A stretch of DNA of 64,000 nucleotides from assembly GCA_039583875.1 (NCBI GenBank), contig CM077162.1, positions 63,222,822 through 63,286,821 of the forward strand. Reading direction: 5' to 3'. The stretch comes from Platanthera guangdongensis (lineage: Eukaryota; Streptophyta; Magnoliopsida; Asparagales; Orchidaceae). Each line of letters starts with the position of its first letter. Position 1 is the first letter of the stretch. The position numbers and the translations under genes are program-made. The notes under the pieces are model-generated. The model was not told where the DNA came from. It made no database searches and saw nothing but the letters and a program-made list of their open reading frames with translations. Shown in pieces: positions 19,979 to 30,432 of the stretch.

Positions 19979-22396
19979 TTACTTATCCATCTTCTCTTGT
20001 TGTCTCCTTAGATAGCTGAAAGGCTTAGGAAAGTACTTAGGAGGCCTTGGAGGAGCAGCAGGGTTATTTCTCCCAAATTCTCTATCATGGATCTTTCTTT
20101 TCAACATTGACTTCTCATATAACTCCCATTCCTGGGAACTGTAGTGCATGTTTCTGTTCTCATTGTGATCCATGGCCAGCCTGAGTGTGTCCAAGATGAG
20201 AGACTTTGAAGTTGGAGACCAAGCTTCAGCATGTTCAGGGGCCTTAGAAGGAGCTGTCCTGCTAGCAGAGGGACCTTCACCATATTTCCTTTTCTTCTTG
20301 TGGATTCTGAACTCTGGAGGGGCTTGAAGGAATATCTCAGCAGGATCTTCTTCTTCCCAGCCTGGAACATAAGTGTCTGGAGGAGCAACTGAGTCTCCAG
20401 GCCTGGGGGAGAAGGTAGGTTGTTGAGGAACAGCTGGGGCAGTGACATCTGTGGCTAGAGGATTGAGATGATGGGGAATGATGTTTGGGTCAAGTGCAAG
20501 ATCTGGCAAGATCTGATTGTGCATCCATACAGCAGTGTCATAGGAGTAAAATTTGACACTCTGTATCTGGGCAAGCACATCATCATGAATGGTCTTTACA
20601 TGAGCTTCCCATTCAACTGTCTTCTGAGCAGTAGATTTTTCTACCTATTCTTTGAGTTCTTTTATCAAACCCTCCCCCATTTTGATTTCAACAGATACTT
20701 TCTCTATGGTGTCATCTTTGAAAGTGCCAACTTCTTCACAGATAGTCATCTTGTTGGCTTCATTCCTCTTGTCTAGCTCAATCTAATTGTTGGCCAAGGT
20801 TACACCTTGTTCCATGACATTGCCAATACTAGTGATAGTATGGTCAAGAGCTTTACCACCAAGTTGGAACAGGTACTTTAGCTTGTCAGTGTTATGCTGA
20901 ATTTTAGCAAAACCTCTGCTCATCTCAGTCTCAAGAGCAGTGACCTTGTCAGTGACCACCTTTACAGAGGTGTCAAAATGATGTCTTTGTTCTTGAAGAA
21001 GAATGGCAATACTTTGCAGCAGATCTGAGGAGGAGGAAACTGTAGCTGCAACAGTAGAGGGAGCAGCAGTAGGGATAGGAGGAGTTACCCAAGGAGCTAT
21101 TTCTTCAATAAGCACTGAGCTGAGAGCTCTGGTGGTAGGAATGATAGCATCCAATTCTTCTGTATCATGGGGGATGGAGAAATCGAGGTTTCTGAGAGGG
21201 GCCTCAGCTGGCTCAGGAGAAGGCTCATCAGAAATAAAAATGGTGTCTGGCTTATCTGCTGGAGGAGGAGGAGAAGGTATTGGAGTTCTGGCTGAAGAAT
21301 GGGCAGGAGACTGTGCTGGAGACAAGTCCTTGTGATGTTCAGTGGTTGGAGCTGGAGGAGATAGAGGAGGAGGGGGAAGCACATCTTCAGTAAGCTCCGC
21401 AATCATGGCATCTATGGTAGCAGCGGTGGACAGAAGAGTGTCTTGAGGTACTTGATCTGAGGAAGTGGCTGGACTCTTTGGAGTATGAGGTAGGGATGGA
21501 ATCTCTGGCTGAGGAGAGGGTTGCCTGACTGGGCTAGATGGAGCAGGCTCCCCCTCACTTGGTGCACTAGAGGATCTGGCCACATGATGAGGAGAGGGAG
21601 ATGGAGTCCTGTCCTCTACAGCTGGAACTACTGGGATTGCTGAGACCTTTGCAGCTTGGGCAGGGTTCTTGAGCTTGAGATCCCATCTCAGAATTGAAGA
21701 GATGGAGACCTTCTTCATGTGGTGAAGTGGAGTCCCTTTTGAGAAGTTGAATACTTCAGGATTTGTTTCATGAAGGAGCAGAGATATAATTCTTGCGTAG
21801 TTGGGGGATTTCATGCTGTCCTTTATCTTGTCCAAAATCAGCATACCAAATTGTTATTTCTTGCGGCAGACAATGGCTTGCATTATATCGAAGAAGTATG
21901 AGGGAATGTCTCGGATGGAGTGAGTCTTGCACAGTAAATTTTGTCCAATAACATCTACCAAGAATTTGCCTTCTGCATTCATATCTGAGCTTTTGAAGTA
22001 TTGAGCATCAGTGGAAACACCACAGAAAAGGGCTGTCCTGTCGGAATCCTCAGCAACTAGGTGATCTTCTTCATCAACAATCGGTAAACGGAGAAGTTGA
22101 GAGACAGAGGTCTTGGTGAACTTTAGTTTCAAACCCTTTACTGTAGATTTTAGGACTTTGCCATTGCGTCGAACCTTGAGATTTGAGAAGAATTCTGCAA
22201 CTTCGGGGAAGAGAACGCGACAGGGTTCTTGGAGGATGAAGGAGAGGACGGCAGTGTCGAGGAGAATGAGGAGGTTGTGGAAATCGTCGGAAAGCTCTGC
22301 AATACCCTCGGTGACTAGTTCGGAGCCGACGCCGATCTTGTGAGAAGTCGCCATGGATGCGAAGGACTGGAGGAAATTAGAGAGAGAGCTCTGCAA
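19979..22396 (-). pseudogene. Third ORF of E4 (env-like position), Pro-rich and coiled-coil
   Basis: One minus-strand frame of 806 codons runs without frameshift from 22396 to the stop at 19979. It is broken only by stops at 21854-21856 (TAA), 20783-20785 (TAG) and 20645-20647 (TAG). The first 180 residues are globular (KGLKLKFTKTSVSQLLRLP, FLVDVIGQNLLCK). A long Pro/Ser-rich linker follows, then a predicted coiled coil (VKVVTDKVTALETEMSRGF), more Glu/Lys-rich helix, and a basic C-terminus. In SIRE elements the ORF in this place is called envelope-like and also has a Pro-rich part and a coiled coil. I see no clear signal peptide or membrane segment, so an envelope role is unproven; the N-terminal part also recalls plant 'transposon protein' domains. 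A homologous fragment lies in element K (57260-57950). Confidence 0.72.
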
Positions 22397-22487
22397 CTTC
22401 GGCGGAGGCGAGTCAGCAGGGTAGGCGAAGAGACAGGAGGGTACTCGAGAGATAGAAATGATGTCGAGTAGGTTTGATGTTTCAGAA

Positions 22488-22500
22488 TTTCATATATATA
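22488..22500 (-). promoter_or_regulatory. Possible separate TATA element for the third ORF of E4
   Basis: The minus strand reads TTATATATATATG about 100-130 bases upstream of the ORF's first ATGs, and the palindrome array lies just upstream of it. This copies the array-then-TATA order of the LTR. It may be only an AT-rich stretch. Confidence 0.3.
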
Positions 22501-22609
22501 TAACTCTAAAATTTCCGCTAATTAAGTTAAAGAGAGAGGCGACATATAGCCTTGGGTGGCGAATAGAACAATTTCAAAAAAACTGGGAATCAGGACACGA
22601 GAGAGAGAT

Positions 22610-22875
22610 ATGCTACTCGAGTAGATAAAGGAGCTACTCGAGTAGGTCGACTGGAGTTACTCGAGTATGTTGAGAAAACTACTCGAGTAGATATGGACTT
22701 ACTCGAGTAGGTGAGAGACTTACTCGAGGAGGTATTGACTTACTCGAGTAGGTGAGAAACTTACTCGAGTAGGTCTTTAGATACTCGAGTAGGTCAGTAC
22801 ACATACTCGAGTAGGTTCATTCATATACTCGAGTAGGTCTTTAGATACTCGAGTATGTCTCATGCTTCTCGAGTT
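22610..22875. repeat. Internal TACTCGAGTA array between pol and third ORF of E4
   Basis: About thirteen TACTCGAG units occur in 265 bp, mostly as CTTACTCGAGTAGGTGAGA-like repeats. It is the same palindrome as in the element's LTRs, but it lies in the internal region right after RNase H. Confidence 0.92.
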
Positions 22876-22953
22876 GAATTTTGAAAAAGTTGAGAAAGAG
22901 TAGATTTTGACTAACCCTTTGCAATTACTTGCTTCTTAGTCATTCAGCCTTCT

Positions 22954-25900
22954 TTAGTCCTCTTTGTTGAGCATCCCAAGCTCTGTCTTGAAGAACGAGA
23001 ACTTGGTCTCGTCCAGCGGCTTTGTGAAGATATCTGCAACTTGCCTATCTGTAGGCACATATTGGAGATCTATGTCTCCATGCTCCACATGTTCCCGGAT
23101 GAAGTGGTACCTTAGCTCAATGTGCTTTGTCCGGCTGTGAGAGACTGGATTGTTGGCTATTGCAATTGCGCTGGAGGAGTCACAATACAAGGGTATATCC
23201 TTGAACTGCAGGTTGTAGTCCTCGAACTGATTCTTTATCCATAGCAACTGTGCGCAACAACTGCCTGCAGAGATATACTCTGACTCGGCTGTTGAGATTG
23301 CGACACAGTTCTGCTTCTTGCTACTCCAGGAAATTAGCCTTCTTCCGAAGAATTGGCAAGTCCCTGAGGTGCTTTTCCGGTCGTCTTTGCTACCTGCAAA
23401 ATCTGCATCTGAAAATCCAATTAGTTCGCTGTCATTACTTCTTGGGTACCATAAGCCAAGATTTGGTGTGCCTTTAAGGTATCTCAGGATCCGCTTTGCA
23501 GCAGCGTAATGAGATTCCTTAGAGTTCACCTGAAATCTAGCACAGACACATGTTGAGAACATTATGTCGGGCCTACTGGCAGTAAGGTAGAGCAAGGATC
23601 CAATTATGCTTCTGTACTTGGTTTCATCAAAAGGTTTCCCTTTTTCATCCTTGTCCAGAGACATAGTAGAGCCCATTGGAGTCCTCATAGAGGTTGTGTT
23701 CTCTATTCCGAATTTCTTAATTAGCTCTTTGGTGAATTTGATCTGTGAGATGAAAATTCCATCTTCAGATTGTTTCACTTGAAGCCCTAAGAAATACTTC
23801 AGCTTGCCCATACTGCTCATTTCAAACTTCCCTTGCATAAGTTTTGAGAACTTTTTGCAGAGGTTGTTATCTATAGAGACAAAGATAATGTCGTCGACAT
23901 AAATTTGCACTAGCAAAATCTTGTCTTTTATTTCCCTAAGAAATAATGTCTTGTCTATCTTTCCCCTTGTGAACTTGTTCTCAAGTAGAAAGGTAGACAG
24001 CGTTTCATACCAAGCTCGAGGAGCTTGTTTCAGACCATATAGGGCCTTGTGCAGAAAATAGACATGATCGGGGAAGTTAGGATCAACGAAACCTGGAGGT
24101 TGTTCCACATACACTTCCTCCTTTAAGTTACCATTCAGGAAGGCCGACTTCACGTCCATCTAATAGACGGTGAAGCCTTTGAAGGCAGCATATGCTAGGA
24201 ACAACCTTATTGCCTCCAGTCTGGCCACTGGAGCATATGTCTGGTCGAAGTCGATTCCATCTTCTTGATGATAGCCTTTAGCGACGAGTCTGGCCTTGTT
24301 CTTTATGATAGTCCCATCTTCATCCATCTTGTTCCTGAAGACCCATTTTGTTCCAATGATGTTCTTTCCCTTGGGTCTTGGAACCAGCATCCACACATTG
24401 CAGCGCTTGAACTGATTTAGCTCTTCTTCCATTGCCATTATCCATGATGCGTCTGAGTTTGCTTCCTCAAATTTCTTTGGTTCAACCTGTGAGAGAAAAC
24501 TCAAATGAAGATTCTCATTAGTTGTACCTCTCCGAGTTCTGACACCATCCCGGGGATCTCCTATGATCTGGTCCATGGGGTGATCTTTCAGATGTCTGAG
24601 CTCTAGAGTCCTTGCATCTGGATTATCTTCAAGCACCGGAGTGATTTCTTCATCCTGGATGACTTCTTCATTTTGATCATCAGCCTCTCCAATAGGAGTG
24701 GGAGTGGTGATCTTAATGAACTTCTCTCCTTCTTCTTCGGACGGATCATCCAAGCTAGTTTCTTTCAGCTTTTCACCTGCATCTTCAATGAGCACACTAG
24801 ACGGATTGCTTTGCAGCAAGCTCGTCTCATCAAATACAACATGTATCGATTCTTCCACCACCAGGGTTTTTCTATTGAAAATCCTGTATGCCTTACTATG
24901 GCTACTATATCCTACAAAAATACCTTCAAAGCTCTTTTCGCTGAACTTGGTGGTATGATACTTGCCATTGTTAAGTACGAAGCATTTGCAGCCAAAGATT
25001 CTAAAGTAAGAGACTGTTGGTTTTCTGCCTTTCAGAAGTTCGTAAGGAGTCTTATTGTGGTCTTTGTTTATGAGTGCTCGATTTTGCACGTGGCATGCAG
25101 TGTTGACGGCCTCAGCCCAGAAGTACTCCGGTAGTGAAGCATCACTCAACATGGTCTTGCAGGCCTCTATGAGTGTTCTGTTCCTTCTCTCAGCCACTAT
25201 ATTTTGTTGTGGAGTACGAGGAGAGGAAAACTCATGAAAGATACCTAAGCTTTCACAGAATTCTGTCATGGCCCCAGATTTGAACTCTGTTCCATTGTCA
25301 CTTCTGATTTTAACTATGGAGCAGTTGTATTCATTCTGGACTTGCCTGACAAAATTGGTAAAGATATGGAAGGTATCTGACTTGTGTTTCAGAAAGAACA
25401 CCCACGCAAAGCGCGAGTAGTCATCAACAATTACCAATGTATATTCCTTGCCTCCCAAACTTCTAATCTGCAGTGGACCAAACAAGTCCATGTGCAATAG
25501 ATGGAGACATTTGTTAGAGTCTTTGCCAACAGTGCTTTTAAAGGTAGCCCTTGTTTGCTTGCCTTTTATGCATGCATGACAAGGTCTGTCTTTGACGCAT
25601 TTGACATTTGGAGCATCACGTACCAAGTTCATTGAAAATAGTTTATTAATTGTTTTGAAATTAATATGTGCTAGTCTCTTGTGTCATTGGTCACCAAGAG
25701 ACGCACTATCTTTTGCCAAAAGACACACTGGTGTGGAGGAATCTATACAGATGAAATTTAAACAGAAAATATTCCTGCTTCGAGTGCCGGATAAAATCGT
25801 TTCCATATTGTCAACGGATTTTATCAAGCACTTATCAGCATGGAACTCAACTATGTATCATTTGTCGCAGAGTTGGCTTATGCTAATGAGATTGTGTTCC

Positions 25901-26127
25901 AATCCTTCAACATAGGCCACATCCGAGAAGGATACATTGCCGTTAGTAATCATACCATAGCCTCTAGTAATTCCACGGTCTGAACCTCCAAAGATGACCT
26001 TTGGTCCGTTCACGACTGGAGTAAAGTTCTGAATGAGGCTTCTCGTCCCGGTCATATGCCGAGAGCATCCGCTGTCCAAGTACCAGATAGGCATTTTGTT
26101 GGCCTTTGGACATCCCTACAATCACAA
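22954..26127 (-). pseudogene. E4 pol: protease, integrase, reverse transcriptase, RNase H
   Basis: The frame is the same as gag (no frameshift from 28461 to 22954). Domains in order are protease WYLDSGCSRHMTG (about 26080), GAG-pre-integrase, integrase core with [27 protein letters not shown] and [15 protein letters not shown], reverse transcriptase with MDVKSAFLNGNLKEEVYVEQ, YGLKQAPRAWY and the catalytic VQIYVDDIIF, then RNase H with GFSDADFAGSKDDRKSTSG and RTKHIELRYHFIRE. Stops lie at 26122, 26116, 25858, 25684 and 24160; the last falls just before the MDVKSAFLNG block. All motifs otherwise look conserved, so decay is recent and by point mutation only. Confidence 0.9.
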
Positions 26128-28461
26128 TCAATTCGCCTTAGGAACCCAAACACGTTTGGGTCCTTGGTCTCGGGTTAGAGTGCTCCCCCTACGAGTGTTG
26201 GCATTATGAGCGGTCTTTCTCATATTGTTGACATGAGGGGTTGCAGCATTTTTGGAATTGAACCAGCAATCTATGGAGAAGTGACCAACCTTGCCACAGC
26301 ACCAACAGTCAAATCTGTTGTACCTTTGCCTCAAGATCTCCTGCTTGACCTTTTGGAACTTTGGTCTAGCAGGGGTAGCATTCTTGGAGGAAGATGCCTC
26401 ATGATGATGGCAATCACATGGGTTCTTCTCCTTTATGGGCTTCTCTACAACAGGCTTTGTCTTTGGTGCGTTCTTGAAGTTATGCCCATGATTGAAAGGG
26501 CCATAGCTCTGAAGAACAACTTCTTCATAAGGTGCCTTAAAGACACTTTCGCCAAAGTTTCGAGGTCGAGCCCATCCTTGATAGCGGGACTTTGGCTCTA
26601 CATAAGTAGGCCTAGCAAAGTGCCCATATGATGAGTCAAAATCAAACTCATTTGTTGGAAAGATGACCTTTCTGAATGTGATTTGATTCTGAGGGGCTTT
26701 TCCCTTTTCTTCGGCTGAGGCCTTTTTAGCGGCCTTATTTTTCCGTTGATTCTTGTTTCTCCTAGAGGATTTACTAGGAGCTTCTTCATGGCCTAGTCCA
26801 GCTCCTTTGGCCATTGCTGAGAATTCAGCAACGAATGGAAGAACTGTTTTGGGCTTAGAGAAACTCTCAACAAGTTTCCTTTCAGCCGCAAGTTCGGCTT
26901 CCAAACCTTTGATGATCTTCTCCTTCAGGTCAAGGTGCTCAAGAGCCTTGTTATATTCTTCAATAGTATTATTGAAGTTTTCCTCGAGGGAGTCAGTCTT
27001 TGCAACTTTCTCTCTCAAGTTGCTCTCTTCGGCTTTTAGAGATTTGATCTCTTTAGCCCGAGTCTTCACGACTCGACGACATTTGTCGTAAGCCATGATT
27101 AACTCCTTATACTGGGCCATCAATTCTGACTCATCGTCAGAGGAGCTACTCTCGCAATCACATTCAGATACTTCAGACTCTGAGAGAGGGGTATGAGAGT
27201 TTACCTTCCCAGTGAACTGGGGCTCTTGTTCATCATTTGTTTGAGCCATTAGCCCAAAGTAAGCTTCTTCTTCTTCGCTTGACTCAGAAGAGTCGGAGTC
27301 GCTAAGAGTCTTGCTCCTTTTGGCTATGAGGCTCTTCTCTTTCCTTTTCCTGTTGTGTGAGGATTTCTTGTCTTCCCTTCTGCCACCCTCCTTCTTCTTG
27401 TGAGGGCAGTCAGCAATGACGTGACCTGGCTTATTGCAACAGTAGCAAATGATGTCAGTTGAAACGTATTTGTTCTGTTTAGTGTTATACCTGTCGTGGC
27501 TGCTTGAGCCTTTTCTTTGTCGATCGTCATCGCGCCGCGATCTTCTGTGTGAGGCATCCTTGCCTTTCCATTGTTTCTTTTTATTAAGAAACTTCTTGAA
27601 TTGCCTTGAGAGCAAGGATAACTCTCCTTCAGATAGTTCAGAGCCTGAGGTGCTGGGCTCTGATGTTTCTTCTTCTTCATCAACTTCTAGAGCTGGAGCG
27701 GGGGAGGCAGTCTTAGTCTTTCTGGAGGTGTCTGCCTTCAGAGCGACAGATTTCTCCTTTAGAGCAGACCTGCCCTTCTCTTCTTCAACTTTTCATGTAT
27801 TGATTTGGAGTTCATAGGACATAAGCTTTCCAAAGAGATTTCGCGGGTCCGTTTCAGCTAGCTTCCCGAACTCCCTGATGGCACATACCTTGTTATCTCA
27901 TTCCTTGGTTAGGGATCTCAAGAATTTGTCGTTCAGTTCTCCTTTTGTGAAGACACGGCCATACACCCTTAGGTCATTTACAATCTTGAAGAAGTTCTCA
28001 AAGGTGTTGGCAATTGTTTCCTTGTTCCCTTGTCGGAACACTTCATATTTTTGATTGAGAAGGGATCTCCGATCATCCCTTACTTCTTCAGTCCCTTCCA
28101 TCAAAGTGACTAAGGAGTGCCACATCTCCTTAGCTGATTGACAGTGAATCAAATTCTGCAGCATTGAGTCATCGACTGCACTTGCTATTATGTTTTTAGC
28201 TTTCTTTTCGAGAGAGACAAGTGCAATCTCGTCTTTGTCGAGATCCATTAGCTTTTTGGGAACTTTCTTGGTAGGGTCGATAGTGGACATAGTCATGGGA
28301 ACGTAAGGATCTTCTTCAACGATCATGAAGATCCTTGGATCCGCAGCTTCCATGAAAAATTTTATCCTTTCTTTCCACATGGGAAAGTTGTTTTTGTTGC
28401 ATAGAGGAAGCTTGGCGAAATCTTTGCCCTTGTCCATTTTATGGTAGAATCTAACAGACAA
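26128..28461 (-). pseudogene. E4 gag with two zinc knuckles
   Basis: The N-terminal half is a UBN2-type copia gag (FPMWKERIKFFMEAADP, AKEMWHSLVTLMEGTEEV, KGELNDKFLRSL). Then comes a basic, Ser/Glu-rich linker with a CCHC knuckle (CYCCNKPGHVIADC), a long coiled-coil segment (about 27100-26850) and a second knuckle (CWCCGKVGHFSIDC). Stops at 27898-27900 and 27793-27795 break it in frame, and the gag-pol boundary is a TGA at 26128-26130. The likely start is the Met of MDKGKDFAKLP at about 28437. Two knuckles and a long gag are typical of the SIRE lineage. Confidence 0.88.
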
Positions 28462-28507
28462 CAGATCTGGATCTGATCAAGGCGTTAACCTTTTAACGAT
28501 CAACATG

Positions 28508-28520
28508 CCTCTGATACCAA
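28508..28520 (-). other. Primer-binding site of E4
   Basis: The minus strand reads TTGGTATCAGAGG one base after the 5' LTR, complementary to initiator tRNA-Met. Confidence 0.85.
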
Positions 28521-28521
28521 T

Positions 28522-30432
28522 TGAAAGAAAACTGTTGTCGACCTAAATCACCTAGAGGGGGGTGGATAGGTGGTCTGTGCGTCTTTTTGCGGAATAAAAA
28601 ATAATTAGAGCACGGCACAAAACTATTCTACCAACATCACAGACGACACAAGATTTATAGTGGTTCCCCAACCTTGGGTACATCCACTTTCCCTCACCGA
28701 TCTAGCAATCAAGTAGACTCGGCTACTCCACTATCTCGGATCAAAAACCGATCCTACCCTTGGAACAAAGTTCCTACAAACTCAATCCAAACAAAACGGA
28801 TCTACACCTCAGAAGATAGCACTTCCTACAAACTCAGAGTGAAAAACTCCTACACTCGGAGAAGATTTCTCCTACAAGATTAATAAAGAGTTTACAAGAA
28901 TACAAACAGTAAATCACTCAGATCTGAAGGAAATGGCCAGGATCTTCTTCTTTTCAACTTTGTAGAACTTTCAGAAATCGATGAAGAAGTTCTCGGCCTC
29001 GATCTGGATCTACTCACTTTTACAGAAATCGAGAGAGAATATGATCAATGAAGTCGATCTCGATCTGTAACGTTTCTTCAGAATAATCCTCTGAAAGTAG
29101 AAGCTTTGGCCGGAGAAGAAGGCGGCGGCGGCGGCTTCCGTTTCGCGAAAGTCAGAGAGGAGGCGGCTGAAGAATATTTCTCGAAAAAGAAATTACAAGA
29201 AAGCTTTGAGAATACTTAGGGTTTGTCATTTTCTGATAAGACCTTATATAGGAGAGACTAACGGTCATAATCGGTCATAATGATGTACACGTGGACCAAT
29301 CATGTCGCGTGATTTGAAAAATCTCGTCAGAAAAATGACTTAGCAAAATGTCGGAAAAATTTAGCCAACTACACGAGTAAGTCAATGACTACTCGTGTAG
29401 TTGAATAACTACTCGAGTATATGATGGGAAACATACTCGGGTATGTATAAAAAGACTACTCGAGTATATAGAGACCAACTACTCGAGTAGGCAGACAGAA
29501 CTACTCGAGTATGTGAAGAGACCTACTCGAGTATATAGAGGATCTACTCGAGTACTGGAAGAGCTACTCGAGTATATTACATGAACTACTCGAGTACATG
29601 AAGTACTACTCGAGTGGAATACTTAGAAAAATTCTGAAGAGGTCTGCTGGCAACTACTCGAGTAGTTGAACTAAACTACTTGAGAGGAAGTAATCTACTC
29701 GAGTAGGTGAAGGTTCTACTCGAGTAAAAGACTTAGAAAAATTCTAGAGTAGGGAAATAGCAAGGTACACGGGTGACACATGAACTACTCGAGTAGGTAA
29801 AATGAACTACTCGAGTAGGTAAAATGAACTACTCGAGTATGTTTCTATCTACTCGAGTATGTGAGTATAATTACTCGAGTATATGACTTAGAGAAATTTA
29901 GATGAGGAAAACCTTATGGTACTCGGGTATAACGAGTAATCTACTCGAGTATATAAGCATGCTACTCGAGTATATGACTTGATCTACTCGAGTAGGTGAC
30001 TTAGCTACTCGAGTATATGACTATGTCTACTCGAGTACAAGATTCCTTTACTCGAGTAACTTATACCCAGACTACTCGAGTAGGTGAAAGCTCTACTCGA
30101 GTAAAACACTTAGAAATTTTCTGATGTTGGAAAAACTGATTCTTCTAGAGTAACCAACTTCCAATGCCTTTCCCATAGTCCAATAGCTTGAATATGAAGT
30201 GTATCCCAATAGAGAGACCATACATGAGTCAACACCTTGGAATATGCAATGAGGGATTACATTGCACAGTTCCTGTGTTTGGTAACCCACTGTGGGCTGA
30301 CATTGGCCTACACTTCCCAGTGAGACTCCTGCAAACATATAGCTCAAACCAAGCCATCAAATACAACATAATTCATCTTAGTTCCAGGGTGACTTCATCA
30401 AATCTGGGTTCATGTGGATGAAATACCCAACA
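28522..30432 (-). repeat. 5' LTR of E4
   Basis: It is the counterpart of 17850-19759. The TATA box (minus strand CCTATATAAG, 29243-29252) and TACTCGAGTA array (29380-30110) are in the same relative places. On the minus strand it starts TGTTGGGTATTTC at 30432, against the target duplication CCGGG. Confidence 0.93.
29243..29252 (-). promoter_or_regulatory. TATA box of E4 5' LTR
   Basis: The minus strand reads CCTATATAAG, the likely start site for full-length E4 transcription. Confidence 0.65.

Larger units (their letters stand above)
17850..30432 (-). mobile_element. SIRE/Maximus-like copia element 'E4' with a third ORF
   Basis: A complete 12.6-kb minus-strand copia element with 5' LTR 28522-30432, primer site 28508-28520, gag-pol 28461-22954, a palindrome array 22610-22875, a third ORF 22396-19979, polypurine tract 19760-19771 and 3' LTR 17850-19759. 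A perfect target duplication CCGGG flanks it (17845-17849 and 30433-30437), within the zinc-finger/integrase codons of G2. The LTRs are near-equal in length (1910 and 1911 bp) and differ mostly by scattered transitions. The size, two zinc knuckles in gag, and an additional Pro-rich, coiled-coil ORF after RNase H fit the SIRE/Maximus lineage. Confidence 0.93.

Noticed and set aside
20003..21500. Plus-strand frames opposite the E4 third ORF (e.g. 21003-21335)
   Set aside because: They are the complement of the Pro/Ser-rich coding strand and show no family similarity.
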